A DNA stretch of 64,000 nucleotides from Clostridium sp. Cult2 (GTDB lineage: Bacteria > Bacillota > Clostridia > Tissierellales > Tepidimicrobiaceae), in assembly GCF_021655075.1 (NCBI RefSeq), contig NZ_PPXX01000054.1:1-64000 (forward strand). The letters run 5' to 3'. Shown here in pieces: positions 7,813 through 18,059 of the stretch. A program made the position numbers and the translations under genes. Under the pieces are notes generated by a model. The model ran no database searches and had not been told where the DNA came from. It saw only the letters and a program-made list of their open reading frames with translations. How positions within the stretch are numbered: the first letter of the stretch is position 1; each line of letters begins with the position of its first letter.

Positions 7813-9015
7813 CTACCTATCGGGCAAAACTTTACTGAGTACTATACCTACTATTGCAGCTAAGGCCATTCCCCCTGGTACAGCATCTCCACCAAGTCCT
7901 AGTACCATAACTGCTGCAGCAATTAATAGATTTTTAGATCTATTAAAGTCTACGCTGTTTTCAACAAGGGTTCTTGCTCCAATTGCAGCTATCATACCAA
8001 ATAGAATTATGGATATTCCTCCTATTACTGAAGTTGGAATAGTACTTATAACTGCTGCAAGTTTTGGTACTCCTCCTAATATAATTGCAAATACTGCTGC
8101 TATCCTCATAACTACTGGATCCCATACTCTAGTCAATGCCAATACACCAGTGTTTTCTGAGTAAGTAGTATTAGCAGGACCTCCAAACATTGCTGATATT
8201 GAAGTACACAATCCATCTGCAAACATGGTTCTGTGTAACCCTGGTTCTTCTAAGAAATCCCCTTCTACCGTAGCTCCAATTGCAATAATATCTCCTATAT
8301 GCTCTACTACGGTAACTAAGGCAATTGGTGCTATCATAATAATAGTTTCCCAACTGAACTTGGCTACCTGAAAATTAGGCAATCCTATCCAAGCAGCTTC
8401 AGTTATAGGAGTAAAATCTACATTTCCTGTAAACATAGCAACAACATATCCTACTATTAGTCCAGTCATAACGGGTATAATCTGGAAAAACCCTTTGGCA
8501 TACATGTTCACCAATAAAACCACTATAAATGAAACAATTGCTAAAAACCAATTTTCTGATGCCATACTAATAGCAGTAGGTGCTAACTTAAGTCCAATTA
8601 CCATTATAATAGGACCAGTTACAATTGGTGGAAAAAAGCTTACTACCTTTTCAACTCCAAAGGCATAGATTAGTAATGATATTACTAGATAAACCAATCC
8701 TGCTACTACTAGACCTCCCCCTGCATAAGCAAGACCATCTTCTCCTACCAATGCTGCTACTGCTAATATAGGTGCAATAAATGCAAAAGAAGAACCTAAA
8801 AATACGGGTACCTTTTTCTTAGTAATCCAATGGAATATCAAAGTACATACCCCTGCCATAAACAAAGCTACCGAAACATCTAGTCCAGTAAGTATAGGAA
8901 CCAACACCGTAGCTCCAAACATAGTGAATGTATGTTGCAACCCCAATATCAATCTTTTTACCACTGGAATTTGTCTAGCGTCTTTTATTGGTTCTTGAAT
9001 ATTGACTTCTGACAT
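7813..9015 (-). CDS. NCS2 family permease, UraA-like (uracil/purine uptake)
   Basis: Nucleobase:cation symporter-2 permease, 400 residues, with many hydrophobic segments. The N-terminal QHTFTMFGATVLVPILTGLD block is typical of the family. The substrate region VVEHIGD and the following stretch (PGLHRTMFADGL, NTTYSENTGVLALTR) resemble E. coli UraA (AEHVGH, PGLHRSMFANGL, NTTYGENIGVMAITR, from memory) more than xanthine permeases. Uracil or another pyrimidine is therefore the most likely cargo, but xanthine or a ureide cannot be excluded. It lies between the molybdenum hydroxylase genes and the carbamoyltransferase genes on the same strand, so it probably imports the cluster's substrate. Confidence 0.88.
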   Translation of the reverse strand: MSEVNIQEPIKDARQIPVVKRLILGLQHTFTMFGATVLVPILTGLDVSVALFMAGVCTLIFHWITKKKVPVFLGSSFAFIAPILAVAALVGEDGLAYAGGGLVVAGLVYLVISLLIYAFGVEKVVSFFPPIVTGPIIMVIGLKLAPTAISMASENWFLAIVSFIVVLLVNMYAKGFFQIIPVMTGLIVGYVVAMFTGNVDFTPITEAAWIGLPNFQVAKFSWETIIMIAPIALVTVVEHIGDIIAIGATVEGDFLEEPGLHRTMFADGLCTSISAMFGGPANTTYSENTGVLALTRVWDPVVMRIAAVFAIILGGVPKLAAVISTIPTSVIGGISIILFGMIAAIGARTLVENSVDFNRSKNLLIAAAVMVLGLGGDAVPGGMALAAIVGIVLSKVLPDR

Positions 9016-9096
9016 TTTACCACTCCTTCCTTTTTATTATGAGTAGAATACAATTTTACAGATTAAATACATTTGAAAGTATAACGGTACATTTAC

Positions 9097-11418
9097 TTAC
9101 TTCCAGTTTTCTCTTTCTTTAATAGCTTTTAATACTCTTTCAGGAGTCAAAGGTATTTGGTTAATTCTTATATCTAAAGCATTGGATAGGGCATTTGCAA
9201 TTGCAGGGGCTGAAGGAATCATTGCAGGTTCTGCAATACCCCTTGCGCCGAAGGGACCATCATGCTGTGGATTTTCCAAGAAATGCAAAGACATATCAGG
9301 CATATCCCTAACTGTAGGTATCTTATAATCCATAAAGGATTTGTTTATGAAAATTCCCTCTTCCAATTTTATTTCTTCTAATAATGCAGAACCTATTCCT
9401 TGTACTATGCCACCCTCTATTTGACCCTCAATAAGGGTAGGATTAATAATCTTTCCTACATCCCAACAAGAGGATACTTTTAATACCTTTATCTCCCCTG
9501 TCCCTATATCCACTTCTATTTCAACACCATTTGCACCATAAGTCCAAAATACCACTGGTCTATCAGCAAGACCTGTTTCTAAATCAAAGTTTTTAACATT
9601 AGCAGGTATGAATGTTCCCCTTCCAATAATTGGTCCATGAATGCCTGAACCATCCTCTAATGTTAAACCCAATGCTAAACTAGCTAGACTCACCTTTTTA
9701 TCAGGATATTCTGTAGATACTACATATCCATCTTCAAGTATTAAATCCCTTGGGAGTATGCCTAATTTCAAACTTGCTAAACTAATAAGTTGCTCCTTGG
9801 CATCTTCACAAGCTTTAATTACTGCATTTCCTGTAGAATATGTTATGCGAGAAGCAACGGTTTGCCATTCATAGGGTGTATGAGCTGTATCCCCTGTAAT
9901 TATAGTTATCTTTTCTGGAGGTATGGAAAGAATCTCTGCAGCTATTTGGGTTAATGATGTATCAGAACCTTGACCTATATCCTGAGCACTTACCGAAAGA
10001 TATACAGTACCATCTTCGTTTATTCTAACTACAGCTGAAGAAGCTGCATTATTTGGCATGGATGGTGACTTCATTCCACAAGCTATGCCCTTTGCCCTTA
10101 TCTTCTTAGAATCTTTAGATACAATTGGGTCTTTGGAATAATCTATATCTTTAACTACCTTATCTAGGCATTCGATCAATGAACATGCCTCATCAACTAA
10201 AGCATTTGTGGCAGTCTTTCCTCCAGGTTTTTGTGCATTTATTCTTCGTATATCTACTGAATCCAATCCTATTTCTTTAGCAATCATATCCATATTCTGT
10301 TCAATCCCAAAATGAAGCTCACACATTCCAAACCCTCTATAAGGACCACCAACTGGGTTATTAGTATATACCGCATAGGAATCAGTCCAAATATTTGGTA
10401 CATCATAAGGTCCTACAGCAGCAAATCCAGCAGATTTAGCAATATTTACTCCATATTCGGTGTAAGCTCCCCCATCCCATATAAATTGGTTCTTAATTGC
10501 AATTATTCTTCCATCTTTCATAACCCCAGTCTTAAACTTAGAGTACATTGCTTGCCTTACATAGGAATTATTAAATTCATCTTCTCTTGAGTATGTCAAT
10601 TTAACTGGCCTACCATTTGTTCTCATAGAAAGAGGAATTACTATACCCTCTAAAGTTGTTCCTGCTTTAGAGCCAAAACCTCCTCCTACTGCTGGTGATA
10701 TAACTCTTAATTTGTTTAAGGGTATATCAAAGGCATCAGATAAAGCAGCTCTAACTGCATAAGGTGATTGACAACTTGCCCAAACTGTTAAACTACCATC
10801 TTTATCATATTTGGCTATAGCTACATGATTTTCAATAGGACAGTGTTGTATGTGTGGAACATAGAAATCCTTTTCAAAAATGAAATCAGCTTCCTCAAAA
10901 GCCTTATCTACATCTCCTTTTCTGAGTTTAAAATGCTCACTTATATTCGTTCCTGGAATGGTTTGAAAAATAGGAGCATGTCGATAATTCTCTAAATCTG
11001 GGTGAATCAATGGAGCATTTAAATTCATAGCTTCTAATGCATTTGTAACTGGAGGAAGCTCTTCATATTCCACTTCAATTAACTTTATTGCTTCTTTTGC
11101 TATTTCAATGGTCTCTGCTGCAATGGCTGCAACAGCTTCACCTGCATATCTTACCTTATCCACAGCTAGAAAAGTCCTGTCGGTAAGGTACAGTCCTGCT
11201 CTTTTAGAAAAATCTTTGCCTGTTGTTATGGCCTTTACCCCTGGAAATTTTTCAGCCCTACTTATATCTATATTTAAAATCCTAGCATGAGGATATGGGC
11301 TTCTTTTAACTGCTGCATATAACATTCCCGGTAATTTAATATCATCAACAAACTTCAAATCTCCTGTGACCTTTTTAATACCATCAACCCTAGCTATCCT
11401 TTTCCCAACATATTTCAT
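9097..11418 (-). CDS. xanthine dehydrogenase family protein, molybdopterin-binding subunit
   Basis: Large catalytic subunit of a molybdenum hydroxylase, about 773 residues. The N-terminal MKYVGKRIARVDGIKKVTG is the ordinary family start. Cofactor-binding motifs include AVGGGFGSKAG in the middle and GPYRGFGMCE. The expected catalytic Glu lies near the C-terminus in GARGIAEPA. The enzyme hydroxylates N-heterocycles or aldehydes with water as oxygen source. Upstream in-frame TTG (11427) and GTG (11424) codons exist; GGGGG sits at a better distance for the GTG, so that start remains possible. FAD and 2Fe-2S subunit genes follow in the usual split arrangement. Substrate could be xanthine, uracil or another cyclic ureide. 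Confidence 0.9.
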   Translation of the reverse strand: MKYVGKRIARVDGIKKVTGDLKFVDDIKLPGMLYAAVKRSPYPHARILNIDISRAEKFPGVKAITTGKDFSKRAGLYLTDRTFLAVDKVRYAGEAVAAIAAETIEIAKEAIKLIEVEYEELPPVTNALEAMNLNAPLIHPDLENYRHAPIFQTIPGTNISEHFKLRKGDVDKAFEEADFIFEKDFYVPHIQHCPIENHVAIAKYDKDGSLTVWASCQSPYAVRAALSDAFDIPLNKLRVISPAVGGGFGSKAGTTLEGIVIPLSMRTNGRPVKLTYSREDEFNNSYVRQAMYSKFKTGVMKDGRIIAIKNQFIWDGGAYTEYGVNIAKSAGFAAVGPYDVPNIWTDSYAVYTNNPVGGPYRGFGMCELHFGIEQNMDMIAKEIGLDSVDIRRINAQKPGGKTATNALVDEACSLIECLDKVVKDIDYSKDPIVSKDSKKIRAKGIACGMKSPSMPNNAASSAVVRINEDGTVYLSVSAQDIGQGSDTSLTQIAAEILSIPPEKITIITGDTAHTPYEWQTVASRITYSTGNAVIKACEDAKEQLISLASLKLGILPRDLILEDGYVVSTEYPDKKVSLASLALGLTLEDGSGIHGPIIGRGTFIPANVKNFDLETGLADRPVVFWTYGANGVEIEVDIGTGEIKVLKVSSCWDVGKIINPTLIEGQIEGGIVQGIGSALLEEIKLEEGIFINKSFMDYKIPTVRDMPDMSLHFLENPQHDGPFGARGIAEPAMIPSAPAIANALSNALDIRINQIPLTPERVLKAIKERENWK

Positions 11419-11444
11419 AATCACCAATACCCCCTTTAAATGGA

Positions 11445-11912
11445 TTATGACTCTTTTTCAACTACACTCATTATAGCTTCTATTATCTTTTTATATCCAG
11501 TACATCTACAAAGATTGCCACTTATAGCCTTTTTAACTTCATTTTCGGTAGGGTGAGGATTTTCATTTAGAAGCCCTTTTGCAGCCATTATCATTCCTGG
11601 TGTACAATAACCACATTGTAATGCGCCTTTCGATATAAAGGCAATTTGTAGTTGGTCTAATTCAGAACCATTGGACAAACCTTCAATGGTAAATATTTCC
11701 CTACCATCTGCCTCTACTGCTAACAAAAGACAAGCATTTACTGGTTTACCATCTAGTAAAATGGTACAGGCACCACATTCACCCTGACCACAACTTTCCT
11801 TAGTACCCGTAAGGTCAAAATCATCCCTTAACATTTGTAATAGGGTTTTATTTGGTTCCACATAGTGATTAATTTCTTCATGGTTTAATATAAAATTAAT
11901 ATTATATTTCAC
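11445..11912 (-). CDS. xanthine dehydrogenase family, 2Fe-2S subunit
   Basis: Small iron-sulfur subunit of about 155 residues. The ferredoxin-like cluster Cys are at about 41, 46, 49 and 61 (CGQGECGAC, then NACLL). The second cluster Cys are at about 100, 103, 135 and 137 (CGYCTPG, CRCTGY). It passes electrons from the molybdenum site to the FAD subunit. Two GTG starts exist; GTG at 11912 has GGGAG eight bases upstream, whereas GTG at 11921 has no spacing from it. The start lies inside the end of the FAD-subunit gene, so translation is probably coupled. All eight cysteines are present. Confidence 0.92.
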   Translation of the reverse strand: MKYNINFILNHEEINHYVEPNKTLLQMLRDDFDLTGTKESCGQGECGACTILLDGKPVNACLLLAVEADGREIFTIEGLSNGSELDQLQIAFISKGALQCGYCTPGMIMAAKGLLNENPHPTENEVKKAISGNLCRCTGYKKIIEAIMSVVEKES

Positions 11913-12759
11913 AATCCTCACTCCCTAAATCCCTTAGTTTTTCAATACTTCTATTTACCATTATCTTTATCATCTCTGTTCTATATTCTTTAGAAGATCT
12001 AACATCATCTATAGGCTTAGCCTCTCTAGCAGCAATATTAGCAATTTCCTCTATAATTTCAGGATTTAATTCTTTTCCTTTAGCAAATCCTTCTGCCATA
12101 GGTGCCCTTATAGGGGTTGGAGCAACTGCTCCCATAGCTATTCTTATTTCATCTTCTATTTTTAGTACTGTAGTACAAACTGTAGATAAATCCACTTCCT
12201 TTCTTCTTGACCTTTTCATAAAAACACCATAAATATTTTTATGAAGTGGAATTTTAATACCCGTTACAATATCCCCTAATTGTAAACTTGTTTCCCTTAC
12301 ACCTTTAAAGAACTCATGAATGGATATTTCTTTTTCACCCTTAGCCCCATATATTATTAATTTTGCGTCTAATACTAATAATGGTGTAGATGTATCTGCT
12401 AAAGGGGACGCATTACAAATATTTCCTACCATTGTAGCTAAATTCCTAACTTGTCCAGAACCTATGGATTCAGCTGCCTCTCTTAGAAAACTATAATGTT
12501 TTACTACTGGTTCATATTCAATCATACTAGCTAAATTTACGGTAGCCCCTATAAATAGTCCTTCTTCATCAAATCTCATTGTTTCAAGTTCTTTTATTCC
12601 TTTAATATCAACCACTACATCTGGTGTTGTCAATTCATCTCTCATCCTTACCACTAAATCCGTTCCACCATTTAGAATATGTGCATTTTCCCCATTCTCT
12701 ATTAACAATTCACTAGCTTCTTTCAAAGTAGCTGGTTTAAAATATTCAAAGTATTTCAC
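11902..12759 (-). CDS. xanthine dehydrogenase family, FAD-binding subunit
   Basis: Medium FAD-binding subunit, about 285 residues, of the CoxM/XdhB type. The KYFEYFKPATLKEASELL start, NGGTDLVVRMRD, and VRNLATMVGNICNASPLAD FAD loops are typical. The ORF is open up to 12846, but the extra 29 residues do not look like the family. GTG at 12759 has a strong upstream GGGAGGTGA, so I set the start there. It is the first gene of the minus-strand catabolic cluster, with a plausible promoter about 75 bases upstream. It probably transfers electrons to NAD or another acceptor. Confidence 0.9.
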   Translation of the reverse strand: MKYFEYFKPATLKEASELLIENGENAHILNGGTDLVVRMRDELTTPDVVVDIKGIKELETMRFDEEGLFIGATVNLASMIEYEPVVKHYSFLREAAESIGSGQVRNLATMVGNICNASPLADTSTPLLVLDAKLIIYGAKGEKEISIHEFFKGVRETSLQLGDIVTGIKIPLHKNIYGVFMKRSRRKEVDLSTVCTTVLKIEDEIRIAMGAVAPTPIRAPMAEGFAKGKELNPEIIEEIANIAAREAKPIDDVRSSKEYRTEMIKIMVNRSIEKLRDLGSEDCEI

Positions 12760-12830
12760 TCCCTCACCTCCCAGGTAAACAAAGACCCCGTTTCTGTTCA
12801 AAGTATGTATGGCATCTCTTTGTACTAATA

Positions 12831-12858
12831 TATATAGCCCTATCAATTATTATGACAA
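12831..12858 (-). promoter_or_regulatory. putative sigma-A promoter of the molybdenum hydroxylase operon
   Basis: On the minus strand TTGTCA (12858-12853) is separated by 16 bases from TATATA (12836-12831). It lies about 75 bases before the GTG of the FAD-subunit gene. No clear operator was recognised beside it. Confidence 0.4.
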
Positions 12859-12947
12859 TTTATTATTGTAGTAATTTTACATATTTTCTAAAGCATACTT
12901 TCTTAGATAGTATAATTTGATATTAATAGCACTATTATAAAAACAAA

Positions 12948-13005
12948 AATTCCCTCCCCTATCTTAATCCTTCCCTATGAAGGATTGCTGATAGAAAAGA
13001 GAATT
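12948..13005 (-). terminator. terminator of the uvrB-uvrA operon
   Basis: About 20 bases after the uvrA stop, the minus-strand RNA forms two stacked helices. The inner AATCCTT/AAGGATT has a seven-base loop; the outer arm pairs AATTCTC and CTATC with GATAG and GGGAATT. TTTTTGTTTTT follows. The G/C-rich arm and T-run fit an intrinsic terminator. Confidence 0.75.
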
Positions 13006-13027
13006 TTATAACTATCATTAAATTATA

Positions 13028-15868
13028 CTAATTGTTTTCCCCTTGTTTGTAATTAAATACCCTCTTCAAAAATTGTCCCGTATAAGATTCTTCTGCTTCT
13101 GCTACTTCTTCAGGGGTTCCAGTGGTTACTACTGTTCCCCCATTGTCCCCTCCTTCTGGTCCTAGGTCTATAATATAGTCAGCAGTTTTTATTACATCTA
13201 AATTGTGTTCTATTACTATTACCGTATTACCTCCTTCTACTAATTGATTTAATACCTTAATCAATTTATGGATATCTGCCATATGAAGCCCTGTTGTTGG
13301 TTCATCTAATATATAGATGGTTTTACCCGTGCTTCTTTTGCTTAACTCTGTAGCTAACTTAACCCTTTGAGCTTCTCCACCAGATAGTTCCGTAGAAGAT
13401 TGGCCTAGTTTAATATAGCCTAAACCTACGTCGAATAAGGTCTGTAGTTTCCTATTGATTCTAGGTATGTTTTCAAAGAATTCTAGAGCTTCTTCTACTG
13501 TCATATCCAATACATCGGAGATGGTCTTTCCTTTATATTTAACCTGTAAGGTTTCCCTATTGTATCTTTTGCCTTTACATACCTCACAGGGCACATATAC
13601 ATCCGGCAAAAAATGCATTTCTACTTTCAATATCCCATCTCCTTTACAAGCTTCACATCTTCCACCTTTTACATTGAAACTAAATCTACCTTTAGCATAC
13701 CCTCGCATCTTAGCTTCAGGAGTCATGGCAAATACATCCCTTATATAGTCGAATACTCCTGTATAGGTGGCAGGATTAGATCTAGGAGTTCTACCAATGG
13801 GAGATTGATCTATTACTATTACCTTATCTAGATGTTCCAGTCCTTTAATTTCCTTGTGTTTTCCTGGCTTCATCTTTGCTCCATTTAATTTTTGGGCAAG
13901 ACTTTTATATAGTATTTCATTTACCAAAGTACTCTTCCCAGAACCAGATACTCCTGTTACGCAGGTGAATACCCCAAGGGGAAACTTTACATTTATTTTT
14001 TTAAGATTGTTCTCCTCAGCACCAATGACCTCTACCCAATTTCCATTAGGCTTAGTCCTTTTAGCAGGGATTTCAATAGTCTTTTTCCCAGATAGATATT
14101 GTCCAGTAATGGATTTTGAATTATCTTTTATTTCATCTATAGTCCCTTCTGCAACTATATATCCTCCATGGACTCCTGCACCAGGTCCAATATCCACTAT
14201 ATAATCCGCACTATACATGGTATCTTCATCATGTTCCACCACTATAAGGGTATTCCCTAGATTCGTTAAATTCCTTAAAGTTTTCAAAAGCATTGCGTTA
14301 TCCCTTTGGTGTAATCCAATACTTGGTTCGTCTAATACATAGATTACTCCTACAAGGCTTGAACCAATTTGTGTAGCCAACCTAATCCTTTGAGATTCAC
14401 CTCCAGATAAGGTTCCTGCATTCCTAGATAAAGTAAGATAGTTCAATCCCACATCCCTTAGGAAAGATAATCTTTCCTTTATCTCCTTTAGTACTTGGTG
14501 ACCGATTAATCTTTGTCTTTCATCAAGCTTTAGATTTTCCACAAAATCTATGGCTTTAGATATAGATAGATGGGTGAACTCTGCTATATTTAATCCACCT
14601 ACTTTAACTGCTAATACTTCATCCTTCAATCTATTTCCATTGCATTTAGGACAAGGAATTTCCGTCATATAGTCATCTATTCTATTTCTCATATAATCTG
14701 AATTGGTTTCCCTATATCTTCTTTCTAAATTGGGGATAACCCCTTCAAAAGTACCTTTATAGTTTCTTAGTCCATTATAATGGCTTTGGAATATAAAACT
14801 TATAGCTCTTTTAGTACCATATAATAATTCATCTAAAAACTTTTTAGGTGCCTCCTTTAGAGGGGCGTCCATATCAAAACCATTGTCTTGTGCTAATGTT
14901 TTGAATATTTGATAATAATAAGTAGATTCATTAGCGGTATTGAAGGGAGCAATCCCACCTTCATTTATACTTAATTCTGGATTAGGTATAACTAAATCCT
15001 TATCTATTTCTTTATGATATCCTATTCCATTACAATTAGGACAAGCTCCAAAAGGCGAGTTAAAGGAAAACATCCTTGGAGATAACTCTTCTATAGCTAC
15101 GCCACAATCAGGGCAAGCTAGTTTTTGACTGAACATTATCCTTTCCTTATCAATTACATCTACAATGACCAATCCATCTGCTAATTTTAATGCAGTTTCC
15201 AATGAATCAGCCAAACGACCTTCTATACCTCCTTTGACTATAATCCTATCTACAACTATTTCAATGTCATGCCTTTTGTTTTTTTCCATATTTATATCGT
15301 CAGTTACCTCATGCATTTCTCCATCTACTATTACTCTAATAAAACCCTCTTTTTTAATGTTTTCTAAAATATTTTTATGTTCTCCTTTTTTACCCCTTAC
15401 TACTGGAGACAATATTTGAATTCTAGTTCTTTCCTCTAACTCCATTATCTTATCTACCATCTGATCTACAGTTTGACTAGTTATCTCCTTACCACATTTA
15501 TAACAGTAAGGAGTCCCTATTCTAGCATATAGTAACCTTAAATAGTCATATATTTCCGTTACTGTACCAACAGTAGACCTAGGGTTTCTACTGGTGGTTT
15601 TCTGGTCAATAGAAATAGAAGGCGATAAACCTTCTATATATTCTACATCGGGTTTTTCCATTTGTCCTAAAAATTGTCGAGCATAGCTAGAAAGACTTTC
15701 TACATATCTTCTTTGTCCTTCTGCATAAATGGTATCAAAAGCTAAGGAGGATTTTCCTGAACCACTTAGCCCAGTAATTACTATGAATTTATTTCTAGGT
15801 AGTTCTAGGTTAATATTTTTTAGATTGTGTTCTTTAGCTCCTCTAATTATTATTTTGTTGTTTTCCAA
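13028..15868 (-). CDS. uvrA: excinuclease ABC subunit A
   Basis: UvrA, the ATP-dependent damage-recognition subunit of nucleotide excision repair, about 946 residues. It has two ABC ATPase modules: Walker [10 protein letters not shown] near residue 35 and GVSGSGKST near 640, each with an LSGGE signature. Zinc-binding cysteine pairs are present: CYKC, CPDC with CPNC, and CEAC with CEVC. GTG at 15880 opens the ORF, but GAGGTGA overlaps it. TTG at 15868 has that SD at proper spacing and gives the family-like start [17 protein letters not shown]. It is co-transcribed after uvrB with a 60-base gap and should share its SOS control. Confidence 0.96.
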   Translation of the reverse strand: MENNKIIIRGAKEHNLKNINLELPRNKFIVITGLSGSGKSSLAFDTIYAEGQRRYVESLSSYARQFLGQMEKPDVEYIEGLSPSISIDQKTTSRNPRSTVGTVTEIYDYLRLLYARIGTPYCYKCGKEITSQTVDQMVDKIMELEERTRIQILSPVVRGKKGEHKNILENIKKEGFIRVIVDGEMHEVTDDINMEKNKRHDIEIVVDRIIVKGGIEGRLADSLETALKLADGLVIVDVIDKERIMFSQKLACPDCGVAIEELSPRMFSFNSPFGACPNCNGIGYHKEIDKDLVIPNPELSINEGGIAPFNTANESTYYYQIFKTLAQDNGFDMDAPLKEAPKKFLDELLYGTKRAISFIFQSHYNGLRNYKGTFEGVIPNLERRYRETNSDYMRNRIDDYMTEIPCPKCNGNRLKDEVLAVKVGGLNIAEFTHLSISKAIDFVENLKLDERQRLIGHQVLKEIKERLSFLRDVGLNYLTLSRNAGTLSGGESQRIRLATQIGSSLVGVIYVLDEPSIGLHQRDNAMLLKTLRNLTNLGNTLIVVEHDEDTMYSADYIVDIGPGAGVHGGYIVAEGTIDEIKDNSKSITGQYLSGKKTIEIPAKRTKPNGNWVEVIGAEENNLKKINVKFPLGVFTCVTGVSGSGKSTLVNEILYKSLAQKLNGAKMKPGKHKEIKGLEHLDKVIVIDQSPIGRTPRSNPATYTGVFDYIRDVFAMTPEAKMRGYAKGRFSFNVKGGRCEACKGDGILKVEMHFLPDVYVPCEVCKGKRYNRETLQVKYKGKTISDVLDMTVEEALEFFENIPRINRKLQTLFDVGLGYIKLGQSSTELSGGEAQRVKLATELSKRSTGKTIYILDEPTTGLHMADIHKLIKVLNQLVEGGNTVIVIEHNLDVIKTADYIIDLGPEGGDNGGTVVTTGTPEEVAEAEESYTGQFLKRVFNYKQGENN

Positions 15869-15930
15869 ATTATATTTCACCTCTTTTTTACAATAGGCAA
15901 TTCACAGTTCACATTTTTTGCATCAGCAAA

Positions 15931-17910
15931 TCACTGTAGTCCTGCTTCTTGCATTTTCTTAAGTTGGATTATCTTATCTCTTAGTTCTGCTGCTTTTTCG
16001 AAATTCAATTCCTCTGCTGATTTTAACATGGATTGTCTTAAATTATCTATCATGACTTCTAACTCTTCCCCTATAAATGTATCCACTATATATTTTTCAC
16101 CTTCCTCTAAAGCTACAGTAGCTTCTATTACATCCCTTACTCCTTTAATTATAGATTTTGGTGTTATATTGTGGTCTTTATTATATCTATCTTGTATTTC
16201 CCTTCTTCGATTAGTTTCTTTTATAGTTCTTTCCATAGACTTAGTTATAGTATCAGCATACATAATAACTTGACCAGATACATTCCTTGCAGCCCTCCCT
16301 GTAGTTTGTATCAATGAAGTCTCCGACCTTAAAAATCCTTCCTTATCTGCATCTAATATGGCAACTAGAGAAACCTCTGGTAAATCTAATCCCTCTCTTA
16401 ATAGATTAATTCCTACCAATACATCGTATTTACCTAATCTTAAATCCCTAATAATCTCCATCCTTTCGATGGTATCAATATCTGAATGAAGGTAAGTCAC
16501 TTTAATTCCTATTTCCTTAAAATAATCCGTTAAATCTTCTGCCATTTTCTTGGTCAAAGTTGTTACTAAGACCCTTTCCTTCTTCTCTGCTCTAATCCTA
16601 ATCTCCTTTACTAAATCATCTATTTGATGTTCTGTAGGCCTTACATCTATTTTAGGGTCTAATAAACCCGTTGGCCTAATTATCTGTTCTACTACTTGCT
16701 CAGAATGCTCTTTTTCGTAAGTACTTGGCGTGGCTGACACATATATTATCTGATTTATATGATTTTCAAATTCAGTAAATTTTAAAGGTCTGTTGTCCAA
16801 TGCAGAAGGAAGTCTAAAACCATATTCAACTAAATTGGTTTTCCTTGACTTATCCCCTTCATACATACCCCCTATTTGAGGTATAGTCACATGAGATTCG
16901 TCTACTATTATGAGAAAATCTTTGGGAAAATAATCTATTAGAGTATAGGGTTTACTTCCTGGAGCTCTATTACTTAAATGTCTTGAGTAGTTTTCTATTC
17001 CTTGACAAAATCCCATTTCCCTTAACATTTCAATATCATACCTAGTTCTCTGCTCTAACCTTTGGGCTTCTAATAATTTATTTTGGGATGCTAATTCTTT
17101 TAGCCTTTCTTCTAGTTCTTTTTCTATGCTAACAATGGCTCTATCTATCTTGTCCTGAGATGTAGCATAATGGGAAGCTGGAAAAATGGATATATGTTTT
17201 CTAGCACTAATAATCTCCCCAGTAAGATGGTTGACTTCAACTATTCTATCGATTTCATCTCCAAAGAACTCAACTCTAATGGTGTTTTCACTGGATGAGG
17301 CAGGAAATATCTCCAATACATCTCCTCTAACTCTAAAGGTTCCTCTAATGAAATTTATATCATTCCTAACAAATTGAATATCGATTAATTTCCGCATTAT
17401 ATCATCTCTATCCTTAACCATACCCGGCCTTAAAGATACTACCAAATTTTCATAATCAATTGGGTCTCCCAACCCATATATACATGATACACTAGCCACT
17501 ATAATTACATCCCTTCTTTCAAATAAAGCTGCTGTAGCAGAGTGTCTCAATTTATCTATTTCATCATTTATTGAGGCGTCTTTTTCAATATAGGTATCTG
17601 TTTGGGGTACATATGCTTCTGGTTGGTAATAATCATAGTAGGACACAAAATATTCTACTGCATTATTGGGGAAAAACTCTTTGAACTCACTTGCTAGCTG
17701 ATAAGCTAAAGTTTTATTATGGGCAATAACTAGAGTAGGTTTCTGTACCCTCTCGATTATATTAGCCATAGTAAAGGTTTTTCCCGAACCCGTTACTCCT
17801 AATAAAGTTTGATGTTTTAAATTTTTCAATATGCCATTAGATAACTTATCTATGGCTTCTGGTTGATCACCAGTAGGTTTAAAGCTAGATTCTATTTTAA
17901 ATTTGAACAT
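15931..17910 (-). CDS. uvrB: excinuclease ABC subunit B
   Basis: UvrB, 659 residues, the usual size. Walker A GVTGSGKT is at 38-45. The beta-hairpin region with [12 protein letters not shown] that clamps damaged DNA is near residue 90. Helicase motifs ([33 protein letters not shown]) follow in order. A C-terminal UVR coiled coil ([20 protein letters not shown]) binds UvrA/UvrC. ATG at 17910 has GAGGTGA five bases upstream. A LexA-type operator lies between promoter and start, so the operon is very likely SOS-induced. Confidence 0.97.
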   Translation of the reverse strand: MFKFKIESSFKPTGDQPEAIDKLSNGILKNLKHQTLLGVTGSGKTFTMANIIERVQKPTLVIAHNKTLAYQLASEFKEFFPNNAVEYFVSYYDYYQPEAYVPQTDTYIEKDASINDEIDKLRHSATAALFERRDVIIVASVSCIYGLGDPIDYENLVVSLRPGMVKDRDDIMRKLIDIQFVRNDINFIRGTFRVRGDVLEIFPASSSENTIRVEFFGDEIDRIVEVNHLTGEIISARKHISIFPASHYATSQDKIDRAIVSIEKELEERLKELASQNKLLEAQRLEQRTRYDIEMLREMGFCQGIENYSRHLSNRAPGSKPYTLIDYFPKDFLIIVDESHVTIPQIGGMYEGDKSRKTNLVEYGFRLPSALDNRPLKFTEFENHINQIIYVSATPSTYEKEHSEQVVEQIIRPTGLLDPKIDVRPTEHQIDDLVKEIRIRAEKKERVLVTTLTKKMAEDLTDYFKEIGIKVTYLHSDIDTIERMEIIRDLRLGKYDVLVGINLLREGLDLPEVSLVAILDADKEGFLRSETSLIQTTGRAARNVSGQVIMYADTITKSMERTIKETNRRREIQDRYNKDHNITPKSIIKGVRDVIEATVALEEGEKYIVDTFIGEELEVMIDNLRQSMLKSAEELNFEKAAELRDKIIQLKKMQEAGLQ

Positions 17911-17926
17911 TTATTTCACCTCGTGT

Positions 17927-17940
17927 TGAACGCTTGTTCG
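17927..17940 (-). promoter_or_regulatory. LexA (SOS) box of uvrBA
   Basis: Minus-strand CGAACAAGCGTTCA matches the Gram-positive LexA/DinR operator CGAAC-N4-GTTCG at all but the last base, with a perfect GAAC-N4-GTTC core. It sits 13 bases downstream of the -10 element and 17 bases upstream of the uvrB ATG, where LexA would block transcription. Confidence 0.85.
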
Positions 17941-17953
17941 CTTCTATTACATT

Positions 17954-17981
17954 ATTATATTACATTTAAGGTTAAAGTCAA
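17954..17981 (-). promoter_or_regulatory. sigma-A promoter of uvrBA
   Basis: TTGACT (17981-17976), 16-base spacer, TATAAT (17959-17954), immediately upstream of the LexA box. Both hexamers are near consensus. Confidence 0.75.
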
Positions 17982-18059
17982 AATGTTTTTATTAAAATTA
18001 AAATAATATTGAACAATTGCTACTTATATTATAAACTATTAAGGAAGGAGGAGCTAATT

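Noticed and set aside
7799-8164. 121-codon plus-strand ORF opposite the permease gene
   Set aside because: Shadow of the permease membrane helices (repetitive Ile/Pro/Ala), no RBS.
15827-16273. Plus-strand ORF across the uvrA-uvrB junction
   Set aside because: Antisense to conserved uvrB C-terminal codons; Phe/Ser-rich shadow composition.
18009-18059. N-terminal extension of the lipoprotein ORF
   Set aside because: The strong AAGGAAGGAGG is placed for ATG 18060, which begins a clean signal peptide and lipobox.
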